From Brevundimonas sp. (lineage in GTDB: Bacteria > Pseudomonadota > Alphaproteobacteria > Caulobacterales > Caulobacteraceae), in assembly GCA_022712235.1 (NCBI GenBank), contig JALAGW010000117.1, forward strand, positions 1-25,983: a DNA stretch of 25,983 bases, in the 5' to 3' direction. A program made the translations under genes and the position numbers. The notes under the pieces are model-generated. The model searched no databases. It had not been told where the DNA came from and worked only from the letters and a program-made list of their open reading frames with translations. Positions 14,496 to 21,524 of this stretch are shown here, piece after piece (within the stretch, counting starts at the first letter, position 1; every line of letters starts with the position of its first letter).

Positions 14496-16163
14496 TCATA
14501 GACTGGGCGAGGCAGCCTCGAACAAGGCGATCCCTCGCTCGCGCTCGCAGTTGATTTTGCCTGCGCTCACCCTGCACAGGTCGCCCGAATAAGCGTCCCG
14601 AACTTCGGTCCCATCGACAAAGACGCCGCCGGTCGGCGTTTGGCTGAAGGTTGCCGACGACGAATAGGCGACGACGACCGCGTCAGAACCTGCGCCGGCG
14701 CCCAGGCTGCGGGTGAAGACGTAGGGGCTACGCGATAGCTCGACGTGACGTCCCACGCCGATCGCCGGGTGCGCCGCGCGGAAGCGGCTGAGGCGACGCC
14801 AGTGATCCAGGGCCGCCTGTCCGCCAGGCGTGCCAAAGGCCTCCCAGTTCATCGGCGTGCGCAGTCGAGCATCTCCAGTCGCGCCAGCCGCCACCAATGG
14901 GCGGTTCAGTTCGTCGCCGTAGTAAATCTGAGCGGCGCCTGGCGCGAGCATCAGCTTGACGGCGTTCTCGAACGCGTTCTCGCGGGTCGGATCGAGAGGG
15001 GCGGGATCGTCGTGGGACGAGATATAGTTCAGCATCTGGCGTCCTTTGAAGGGGCCTTCAAACTCGTCGGCGTAAAGCGCGAACAGGTCGGGCATCGGCT
15101 CGCGTGCGTGGCTGACAAAGCCCATGTTGATCAGCGCATCGAAGCCGTAGTCGAAGAAGTCCACCCGACGGTCGCCATAGTTGTAGTCGCGGTCGATCGC
15201 GCGTTCGAAGTCGTTGAGGCCGAAATTGAACACCTCGCCCACCATGTAGAAATCTTGGCTTTCGGCGAGGGCTTCCGGATGGCGCGATTGCCAGTCGGCA
15301 TAGGCGCGTCGAGCCTCAATGCCCAATGCCGCCCACACTTCCGGGTCCGCATGCTTGGCGGTGTCCGCGCGGAAGCCGTCGACTCCGTATTCCCGAACCC
15401 AGTCGGTCAGCCACTTGATCATGTAGTATTTCGGCGCTCGCGGATAACCGGTTCGGGCGAAGAAGGCGTCGAGCTCGGCGACTTCCTGATTGAGTCGGTT
15501 TTCGGCGCGCCATTTCTCCACCAGGAAGGGCGGAAGCGGTACGGCGGCGTTACTTTCGGTTCGGATGTCCTGCAGGCCGGCGGCGATGAGACAGGTGGCT
15601 GTGCCAGCGTAGGAGGCATAGTCGCATGACGGCGCGGTTCGCACCCAGTCGTCGGGCCAGGCCGGGTCGTCGCCGCCCGTAGGCGGCCCTGCGTGGTTGA
15701 TGATCACATCCACGATCACGCGAATATTCTGGGCATGCGCCAGGCGCACCATTTCGGCGAAGTCGGCTTCGGTCCCGAAGGCCTGATCGATGGTCGTCCA
15801 GTCCTTTGGCCAATAGCCGTGGAAGGCGTAGGAGCGCCCGAATTCCTGTTGCGGCTGCCGCACCTGTTCGATCAGCGGCGTAGTCCAGATCGCTGTGACG
15901 CCGAGGTCGCGAAAATAGCCTTCCTCGAGCTTGGTGATAACGCCCCGGATGTCGCCGCCCTCGAATGAGCGAAGGGTGTCGCCGTCCTTCTCCCGCCCAT
16001 GGGCGGCGTCATTGGCGGGATCGCCGTTCACGAAACGATCCGTCATCAGGAAGTAGATGGTTGCGTTGCCCCAGAAGGGGTCAGCTTCCGCTGCCCGGCT
16101 CACGGGCGCTGCCGCCAGAACCAGGCCGGTAATGATCGTGCTCAAGCAAAGCCGTTGGCGCAT
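14496..16163 (-). CDS. Periplasmic GH13 alpha-amylase (MalS-like)
   Basis: The 555-residue protein begins with a signal peptide (MRQRLCLSTIITGLVLAAAP, cut near SRAA) and a TIM-barrel catalytic domain. The four GH13 regions are visible: DVIINH at 152-157, GFRADTAKH at 263-271 with the nucleophile Asp267, the acid/base Glu310 in MVGEVFNFG, and SSHDD at 382-386 with His384 and the transition-state Asp385. SSHD in place of the usual NHD fits the MalS-type branch of periplasmic amylases. Cleavage of alpha-1,4-glucans to maltodextrins is expected. It is transcribed away from the acyltransferase gene, with 135 bp between the starts. Confidence 0.92.
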   Translation of the reverse strand: MRQRLCLSTIITGLVLAAAPVSRAAEADPFWGNATIYFLMTDRFVNGDPANDAAHGREKDGDTLRSFEGGDIRGVITKLEEGYFRDLGVTAIWTTPLIEQVRQPQQEFGRSYAFHGYWPKDWTTIDQAFGTEADFAEMVRLAHAQNIRVIVDVIINHAGPPTGGDDPAWPDDWVRTAPSCDYASYAGTATCLIAAGLQDIRTESNAAVPLPPFLVEKWRAENRLNQEVAELDAFFARTGYPRAPKYYMIKWLTDWVREYGVDGFRADTAKHADPEVWAALGIEARRAYADWQSRHPEALAESQDFYMVGEVFNFGLNDFERAIDRDYNYGDRRVDFFDYGFDALINMGFVSHAREPMPDLFALYADEFEGPFKGRQMLNYISSHDDPAPLDPTRENAFENAVKLMLAPGAAQIYYGDELNRPLVAAGATGDARLRTPMNWEAFGTPGGQAALDHWRRLSRFRAAHPAIGVGRHVELSRSPYVFTRSLGAGAGSDAVVVAYSSSATFSQTPTGGVFVDGTEVRDAYSGDLCRVSAGKINCERERGIALFEAASPSL

Positions 16164-16210
16164 CTTTGGCGTCCTCCCTTTGGGTGAACGCTAGCCTCCC
16201 TAGAAAATTG

Positions 16211-16243
16211 TTGCAATAACCTTGGTCTCTTAGGCCGCCTAAG
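16211..16243. promoter_or_regulatory. Inverted repeats between amylase and acyltransferase
   Basis: CTTAGG, CCG, CCTAAG (16229-16243) is a perfect 6-base inverted repeat with a 3-base centre, and a second small dyad (TTGCAA at 16211-16216) lies nearby. The space is the shared promoter region of the divergent genes. Either dyad could bind a LacI- or GntR-type sugar regulator, but none is encoded in the window. Confidence 0.35.
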
Positions 16244-16298
16244 GTGTAGCTCTTTAAGCTGACGCGCCAAAAAGCAATGAACTCGAGGGGAGGGGTTT

Positions 16299-17480
16299 AT
16301 GCAAAAAAATGCAAATGAAAGGGTGGTCGCTGCGGACCTGCCCGCCCTGACAGCGCTGAGGGGCGTGGCCGCATTGGGGGTCGCACTGTTCCATATCGAC
16401 GTCTGCCTCTTTTACCGCGAGATGGGGACGCTCGTGCCCAAGGCCGCCAGCGGCGTGATCGCAAACGGCTATCTCTGGGTCGACCTCTTCTTCATTCTGA
16501 GCGGCTATGTCATCCACCACGCCTATCGCGAGCGCCTGTCGTCAGGCCAGCTTGGGGCCAGGACAGCGAATTTTTATCGCGCGCGCTTTATCCGCATCTA
16601 TCCGCTTCACCTGGGCGTGACTGCCCTGTTGGTGGGCGCGGTGACGATCGCAGGCGCGCTCTGGCCAGCGCTGAAGGACGGAAGCTGGTCGACCTATTTC
16701 GCCTGGTCGGCGCTGCCGAGCAATCTGCTGCTGACCCATGCGATGAGCCAACACAGCTACCTGTCGTGGAATATGGTCTCCTGGTCGATCGCGGCCGAGT
16801 GGTGGTGCTATGCTGCGGCGCTCCTGGCCATCCCTTTGATGGTCCGTTTCGGCCGCTGGTCTGGCGTGTTCTGCATCGTAGCCGGGGGCGTCGTCCTTGC
16901 CGGGTTGTTCTTCGGGCTGGGACGGGGGACGCTGGACATTACTTACGACTTCGGGGTCGTGCGGTGTCTCGGCGGCTTCCTCATAGGTCTTGGCCTTTAT
17001 CAGATTTGCCGCATTGATGCGTCGATCTTGTCTCGCGTAGCGGAGGGCCTCGCCGTGGCGTCGATCGCGGGACTTGTGCTGGTGATGCATTTCGACGCGC
17101 TGGATCTTCTGGTGATCCCGCTCTTTGCCGTGCTGGTGGCCTCGCTGGGCGCGTCGGACGGGTGGACGCACCGGTGGCTCTCCACGCCGATCCTGCAGTA
17201 CCTCGGCCGGATTTCCTACTCGATCTACCTTGTCCACGGCCTGGTCTTTCTGGGCTTATGGTATGCGGCGCCCGCCCTGGGATGGCATTTTGAGACTCCG
17301 GCGAAGGCTTGGCTCTTCGCGATGGCCTTCCTTGGTTTGACGATAGCGGGGGCGGCGATAACCTATCGTTTCATCGAGGCGCCCAGCCTGCAGTTGGTCC
17401 GAAGGAAGAGCGCGTCGCCGCCGCACGATCGACAGGCGCGGGCTCCCGTCGGTGAGCGCGGGTCGTTCCAGATCGAGTGA
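16299..17480 (+). CDS. Acyltransferase family 3 membrane protein
   Basis: The 393-residue protein has the acyltransferase_3 signature near its start (LTALRGVAALGVALFHID), a WVDLFFILSGYVI segment, and the YRARFIRIYPLHL block, followed by about ten hydrophobic helices. The conserved histidine in LFHID is the expected catalytic residue. Proteins of this family transfer acetyl or longer acyl groups to sugars of peptidoglycan, O-antigen or exopolysaccharides at the inner membrane. A strong GAGGGGAGGGG ribosome binding site precedes the ATG. The C-terminal 25 residues are polar and probably cytoplasmic. The substrate cannot be told from sequence. Confidence 0.9.
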   Translation: MQKNANERVVAADLPALTALRGVAALGVALFHIDVCLFYREMGTLVPKAASGVIANGYLWVDLFFILSGYVIHHAYRERLSSGQLGARTANFYRARFIRIYPLHLGVTALLVGAVTIAGALWPALKDGSWSTYFAWSALPSNLLLTHAMSQHSYLSWNMVSWSIAAEWWCYAAALLAIPLMVRFGRWSGVFCIVAGGVVLAGLFFGLGRGTLDITYDFGVVRCLGGFLIGLGLYQICRIDASILSRVAEGLAVASIAGLVLVMHFDALDLLVIPLFAVLVASLGASDGWTHRWLSTPILQYLGRISYSIYLVHGLVFLGLWYAAPALGWHFETPAKAWLFAMAFLGLTIAGAAITYRFIEAPSLQLVRRKSASPPHDRQARAPVGERGSFQIE

Positions 17481-17545
17481 GCGGCGTCTCCACTGATCAG
17501 GGGCTCAGCGCCGGAAACGTGGCCGGCGCGAAAAATTAGTCGCCG

Positions 17546-17830
17546 ATGTCACATCCACCATTGACGGCAGTGCCGCCATCAGGCCCGCTTTTGCGACAGT
17601 GGTCCAATGTCCTCTACTGGCAGGATCAGGCGGCGCTGCGCACCTATATGGTCGATCTGCATCAACAGGTGCTGGATCTGGTCCGCTCCGGCCAGTCCTG
17701 GGATCAGCTTTACCGCAACGTCCGCTTCAGCGACGAGGTGAAGGGCTCGATCGTCTATGACGCCATGCACACCCTGATCGTCTTGGGGATGCAGCGCTGG
17801 GTCACCAACCATCGCCGAGGTGCGTGGTGA
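17546..17830 (+). pseudogene. 94-codon ORF, apparent C-terminal fragment of a larger protein
   Basis: From about residue 20 the reading (NVLYWQDQAALRTYMVDLHQ onward) has strong coding character and ends in RWVTNHRRGAW, a tail reminiscent of some metallo-beta-lactamase-fold hydrolases. The first 17 residues are Pro/Ser-rich and unlike the rest, and no ribosome binding site precedes the ATG. It looks like the end of a gene whose front was deleted. The family assignment is from memory and uncertain; a genuine small protein remains possible. Confidence 0.4.
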
Positions 17831-17876
17831 CGCCCCTATGGGTCAATCCACGACCTTGTCGTCAGGTCGAAAAGCA

Positions 17877-17893
17877 GACATTCACTGAATGTC
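17877..17893 (-). terminator. Palindrome downstream of the ars operon
   Basis: GACATTCA, one base, TGAATGTC is a perfect palindrome. Read on the minus strand it comes 36 bases after the arsH stop and is followed by TGCTTTTCG. It may be a weak terminator of the arsenic operon or part of the neighbouring dispersed motif. Confidence 0.4.
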
Positions 17894-17908
17894 GCCTTCA
17901 CGGCGGGG

Positions 17909-17940
17909 CGGCAATGACCGCTCTTGGCGCTATGCCGACC
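17909..17940 (+). repeat. Dispersed intergenic motif, copy 4
   Basis: GGCAATGACCGCTC then TTGGCGCTATGCC. It overlaps the end of arsH by about ten bases and lies next to the palindrome at 17877-17893. It is closest to copy 5 at 21383. Confidence 0.4.
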
Positions 17941-18676
17941 TGATTGCGATCGCGGACAGGTCGTTGGCTGCGTCGATCGGCGTGCCCGACGCCTTCCGTT
18001 CGGAGTAGCGATCCACCAACTGGCCGGCATGGGCGCGGGTCAGGACGGTGAAACGCACCAGTTCCTCCATTACGTCGACGATGCGATCATAGTAGCTGGA
18101 CGGCTTCATGCGGCCGTCGTCGTCGAATTCCATGAAGGCCTTGGCCACGCTGGACTGGTTGGGGATGGTGATCATCCTCATCCAGCGGCCCAGCAGGCGC
18201 AGGGTGTTGACCGCATTGAAACTCTGCGAGCCGCCTGAGACCTGCATGACAGCCAGGGTCCGGCCCTGGGTCGGGCGCATACCGCCCATGTTCAGCGGCA
18301 GGTGGTCGACCTGGAGTTTCATGATCCCGGAAATCTGGCCGTGGCGCTCAGGGCTGCTCCAGACCATGCCTTCCGACCAAAGGGCGTGCTCGCGCAGTTC
18401 GTGGACGGCGGGATGGTCGTCGTAGTCGACCTGATCGGTCAGCGGCAGGTCGGACGGATCGAAGATGCGGGTCTCGCAACCCATGAACTGCGACAGGCGC
18501 GCGGCCTCCTCGACGCACAGGCGGGAAAAGGACCGATCCCGCAGCGAGCCGTAGAGCAACAGGATGCGCGGCGGATGCTCGTTCGGGCCGAGGCCCAGCG
18601 CGGGCCGGTTGGACAGGTAGGCCGGGTCGAGCGCGGGCAGGTGGTCGGGATCGGGCAGGACGCGAAGACGGGTCAT
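17930..18676 (-). CDS. arsH: ArsH, NADPH-dependent FMN reductase / organoarsenical oxidase
   Basis: The 248-residue protein has the flavodoxin-like FMN loop LLYGSLRDRSFSR and the ArsH-specific blocks MVWSSPERHGQISGIMK and QVSGGSQSFNAVNTLRLLGRWMRM. ArsH enzymes oxidise trivalent methylated or aromatic arsenicals to the less toxic pentavalent forms, using NADPH and FMN in the cytoplasm. The ATG at 18674-18676 overlaps the stop of arsN2 (ATGA), so it is translated as part of the operon. An upstream ATG at 18721 would lie inside arsN2 and is not favoured. It is the last gene of the operon. Confidence 0.95.
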   Translation of the reverse strand: MTRLRVLPDPDHLPALDPAYLSNRPALGLGPNEHPPRILLLYGSLRDRSFSRLCVEEAARLSQFMGCETRIFDPSDLPLTDQVDYDDHPAVHELREHALWSEGMVWSSPERHGQISGIMKLQVDHLPLNMGGMRPTQGRTLAVMQVSGGSQSFNAVNTLRLLGRWMRMITIPNQSSVAKAFMEFDDDGRMKPSSYYDRIVDVMEELVRFTVLTRAHAGQLVDRYSERKASGTPIDAANDLSAIAIRSA

Positions 18677-19113
18677 TGGGGGCGCAACTCCTTGAACATG
18701 AAAGCCGCCGAAGCTGGGCACAGCGCGCTGAACTGCCGGGAGGCGGCTATGGCGGGCGGCGCCGCCGAACGGGGAAGGGCGGTGTAGCCGTGCCGCTGGA
18801 AGAAGGCGGTCGCCGAGGTCGTGAGCAGGTAGAGGCCGGCCGCCTTCCGCCCGGCCGCCTCAGTTTCCAGCCACGAGAGAACCTCCGCGCCCAGACCGCC
18901 GCCGCGACGGGCGTCGACGACGACCATGGAGCGGATCAGGACATCGGGGCCAATCTGTTCCAGCCCGCCGTAGCCGATCAGTCCGGCATCGTCCCCGAAG
19001 CGGTAGAAGCGCCGACCGGGCTCGTGGAGATCGTCCGTCGGCAGCCCGGCGGCCTCCAGCGCGGCGATGAGGTCGGGAGCGGGCTCGGGCAACTCCACGG
19101 CGTTGAAGGCCAT
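18673..19113 (-). CDS. arsN2: ArsN2-type GNAT acetyltransferase of the arsenic operon
   Basis: The 146-residue protein has the GNAT fold. It shows a central IRSMVVVDARRGGGLGAEVLSWLE segment in which RRGGGLG is the acetyl-CoA loop, then YLLTTSATAFFQRHGYTAL and a PPAIAASRQFSALCPASA tail typical of arsenic-operon acetyltransferases. The ATG at 19111-19113 shares one base with the acr3 stop (TGATG). The family is found in arsenic clusters; its exact substrate in this organism cannot be told, though resistance to an organic arsenical is a reasonable inference from neighbours. Confidence 0.9.
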   Translation of the reverse strand: MAFNAVELPEPAPDLIAALEAAGLPTDDLHEPGRRFYRFGDDAGLIGYGGLEQIGPDVLIRSMVVVDARRGGGLGAEVLSWLETEAAGRKAAGLYLLTTSATAFFQRHGYTALPRSAAPPAIAASRQFSALCPASAAFMFKELRPQ

Positions 19114-20198
19114 CAGCAGGCGTCCTTCTTCGGGGCGGTCGCGGGGAAGTAGCGGCGGCCCAGCCAAAGGGCGACCGACACCAGCAGGATCAGCACCGGC
19201 ACCTCGACCAGCGGGCCGATGACGGCGGCGAAGGCGACTGGCGAGGCCAGCCCGAAGGCGGCGATGGCGACGGCGATCGCCAGTTCGAAATTGTTGGAGG
19301 CGGCGGTGAAGGCCAAGGCCGTGGTGCGCGGATAGTCCGCCTCGATCAGCCGTCCCATCAGGAAGCTGACCACGAACATGACGAAGAAGTAGATGGTCAG
19401 CGGGATGGCGATGCGCAGGGCGTCCAGCGGAAGGGCGACCACGTCGCCGCCCTTCAGGCTGAACATGGCGACGATGGAGAACAGCAGGGCGATCAGGGTG
19501 ATGGGGGCGATGCGCGGCAGGAAGCGCGTCTCGTACCAGTCGTTCCCCTTCCTCGCGACCAGGGCTCGCCGGGTCAGGAAACCGCCAAGGAAGGGCAGGC
19601 CCAGATAGACCAGGACGGCGCCGGCGATGGTCCAGACGCTGACGTCTACCACGCTGCTCTCCAGCCCGAACAAGGGCGGCAACACGGTCAGGAACAGCCA
19701 GGCGTAGAGGCTGAAGAAGGCGATCTGGAAGATCGAGTTGAAGGCGACCAGACCCGCCACATACTGGTTGTCGCCATGCGCCAACTGGTTCCAGACCAGC
19801 ACCATGGCGATGCAGCGGGCCAGACCGATCAAGATTACGCCGGTCATGTATTCCGGCTGATCACGCAGGAAGATGACCGCGAGGGCGAACATTAACACCG
19901 GCCCCAGCACCCAGTTCTGGAACAGGGAGAGCAGCAGCACGCGCTTGTCGGCGAAGACGCGCGGCAGTTCCTCGTACTTCACCCGCGCCAGCGGCGGATA
20001 CATTATCAGGATCAGGCCGATGGCGATGGGGATGTTGGTCGTCCCGACCGAAAGGCCGTCGATCCAGTCGGGCAGCCCCGGCACGACCGAGCCCAGCAGG
20101 ACGCCCAGCGCCATTGCCGCGAAAATCCACAATGTCAGCCAGCGGTCTAGGAAAGACAGGCGGCGTTTCGGCTGGTCAGTAATCACGGCATCGACCAT
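19113..20198 (-). CDS. acr3: Acr3 arsenite efflux permease
   Basis: The 361-residue protein has about ten transmembrane helices and the Acr3 signatures: GLARCIAMVLVWNQLAHGD with the essential cysteine at position 129, and AASNNFELAIAVAIA with the conserved glutamate at 305. Both match the numbering known for characterised Acr3 pumps. It expels arsenite from the cytoplasm using the proton-motive force. The start ATG (20196-20198) shares one base with the arsC stop (TGATG). It lies between arsC, which makes arsenite, and arsN2. Confidence 0.96.
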   Translation of the reverse strand: MVDAVITDQPKRRLSFLDRWLTLWIFAAMALGVLLGSVVPGLPDWIDGLSVGTTNIPIAIGLILIMYPPLARVKYEELPRVFADKRVLLLSLFQNWVLGPVLMFALAVIFLRDQPEYMTGVILIGLARCIAMVLVWNQLAHGDNQYVAGLVAFNSIFQIAFFSLYAWLFLTVLPPLFGLESSVVDVSVWTIAGAVLVYLGLPFLGGFLTRRALVARKGNDWYETRFLPRIAPITLIALLFSIVAMFSLKGGDVVALPLDALRIAIPLTIYFFVMFVVSFLMGRLIEADYPRTTALAFTAASNNFELAIAVAIAAFGLASPVAFAAVIGPLVEVPVLILLVSVALWLGRRYFPATAPKKDAC

Positions 20199-20620
20199 CA
20201 GCGGGCCCTCCGCCCCTTGGCGTCGATGACGACTTCGCCGTCCTCCTTGGTGAAGGGTTTCAGGTCCTGTGACGGCAAGAGATCGAGAACCGCTTCGGAC
20301 GGCCGACACAGCTTCACCCCGAGCGGCGACACCACGATCGGACGGTTCAGCAGGACCGGATGGGCCTCGACGGCGTCCAGAAGCTGATCGTCGGTCAGGT
20401 CGGGATCGCCCAGCCCGAGTTCAGCGAAGGGCGTGCCCTTCTCGCGCAGCAGGCTGCGCAGGGAAACGCCCATACGCTTGGCCAGGTCCTGGATCATGGC
20501 GCGGCTGGGCGGCGTCTTCAGATACTCGATGACGTGCGGCTCGATCCCGACGTGGCGGATGAGGGCCAGGGTGTTGCGTGACGTCCCGCAAGCGGGGTTG
20601 TGATAGATGACGACGTCCAT
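20198..20620 (-). CDS. arsC: ArsC arsenate reductase, glutaredoxin-dependent type
   Basis: The 140-residue protein begins VVIYHNPACGTSRNTL, with the catalytic cysteine at position 11, and contains the LLNRPIVVSPLGVKLCRPSE block with the arsenate-binding arginine, as in the plasmid R773 type. It reduces arsenate to arsenite with glutathione and glutaredoxin; arsenite is then pumped out by Acr3. The ATG at 20618-20620 begins 7 bp after the arsR stop. The upstream ATG at 20680 would overlap arsR and is not favoured. Confidence 0.96.
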   Translation of the reverse strand: MDVVIYHNPACGTSRNTLALIRHVGIEPHVIEYLKTPPSRAMIQDLAKRMGVSLRSLLREKGTPFAELGLGDPDLTDDQLLDAVEAHPVLLNRPIVVSPLGVKLCRPSEAVLDLLPSQDLKPFTKEDGEVVIDAKGRRAR

Positions 20621-20627
20621 GATGTCC

Positions 20628-20963
20628 TCAGGCGCGGCAGGGCGAGAGTTCGGCCAGCAGCGGCTCGCACAGTTCGGCACGGCCCTGGCAGCAGTCTTTG
20701 AGCAGGAACAGGACCAGCCCCTGGAGGCGATCCAGGTCGGCCCGGTAGATGATCGACCGGCTGCGCCGCTCGGAACTGATCAGACCGGCGCGGGACAGAA
20801 CCCCGAGGTGCGCCGACATGGTGTTGGCGGGTACGGCGAGGGCGTCGGCGATCTCGCCGGCGGGGAGGCCGTCGGGCTCATGCCGGACTAGCAGGCGGAA
20901 GGTCTCGAGGCGGGTGGACTGCGCCAGTGCGGCCAGAGCGAGGATGGCGGTTTCCGATTCCAT
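20628..20963 (-). CDS. arsR: ArsR-family arsenite-responsive repressor
   Basis: The 111-residue protein has the winged helix-turn-helix of the ArsR/SmtB family (LPAGEIADALAVPANTMSAHLGVLSRAGLI). It lacks the ELCVCDL metal site of the plasmid R773 type. Instead it has a C-terminal cluster: Cys91 and Cys92 in KDCCQGRAELC, Cys99, and Cys109. A CysCys-x6-Cys arrangement is the arsenite site of the Acidithiobacillus ferrooxidans type. It is the first gene of the operon. An inverted repeat (AATTC ... GAATT) lies immediately upstream of the ATG. Confidence 0.94.
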   Translation of the reverse strand: MESETAILALAALAQSTRLETFRLLVRHEPDGLPAGEIADALAVPANTMSAHLGVLSRAGLISSERRSRSIIYRADLDRLQGLVLFLLKDCCQGRAELCEPLLAELSPCRA

Positions 20964-20983
20964 AATTCCAAGATAATAGAATT
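20964..20983 (-). promoter_or_regulatory. arsR operator and promoter
   Basis: AATTC (20964-20968) and GAATT (20979-20983) form an inverted repeat with ten bases between, directly before the arsR start. On the minus strand TTGCGG, 16 bases, then TATCTT is a plausible promoter, with the -10 inside the dyad. That would leave a leader of only a few bases, so arsR may be translated with almost no leader. Confidence 0.5.
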
Positions 20984-21084
20984 GTGGCGACCCGCAAGTG
21001 GGGGGGCGTTGCGGCGAACCTCCACGATTGAGTTGTTGCAGGGCGTTACTGTGTCTCGGCTCTAGCTGGGCTGACAAGGCGGAC

Positions 21085-21264
21085 GCCATAACCCATTCCG
21101 TCAGCGCCATCCGGTCGGAACTGGTCGCTCGTCTGGCGGCGATCCCGACCGTGGCCGCGATCAAGCTGCCGCTGCCGGCGTTCGGCGACATCGCTGCCGA
21201 TCTGGCGGCCTTTCGGCAGGCGGCGCCGGGCCTGTCCATCGGCTACAGCGGCGACTGGGCTTGA
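21085..21264 (+). pseudogene. Fragment of a DapA/dihydrodipicolinate synthase-family gene
   Basis: The frame encodes SELVARLAAIPTVAAIKLPL, then a segment ending APGLSIGYSGDWA before a stop. VxAIKLPLPA and the later GYSGDW resemble the central part of DHDPS-family aldolases, in which the lysine forms the Schiff base. Only about 60 codons remain, with neither a proper start nor the rest of the barrel. The resemblance is from memory and the family call is tentative. The 260 bp after it, to 21524, contain dispersed-motif copy 5 and nothing else I can identify. Confidence 0.4.
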
Positions 21265-21382
21265 CCGAAGCGTCGCCGCCGAAACCGCTTCTGGGTCCCG
21301 ATGAGGAGTTGACGGCCAGTCTCCGAAAGGCTTTGCCGCTCTGAGACGCAGAGGGCGCCCAGTGTCGGGTTTCGGGGGTGAA

Positions 21383-21414
21383 GCCAAGGACCGCTCCTGG
21401 CGCTTATCCGTCCG
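21383..21414 (+). repeat. Dispersed intergenic motif, copy 5
   Basis: GCCAAGGACCGCTC then CTGGCGCTTATCC, closest to copy 4 at 17909. It lies in the otherwise empty space between the gene fragment and the secreted propeller-like gene. Confidence 0.4.
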
Positions 21415-21524
21415 CGGCCTAATCGCAAATCTATCGTCATCCAAACTTGGCGCGAATGTAGCCGAAGCGTGAGCGAGCGATCATGAATCCGCCTTAGACC
21501 CCGTGGCCGTCGCAGGGGGCAGGG

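Noticed and set aside
17547..17573. TGTCACA resembling a third ECF41 -35 element
   Set aside because: No CGTC lies 15-18 bases downstream, and the site overlaps the start of the truncated ORF, so it fails the layout seen at 1337-1411.
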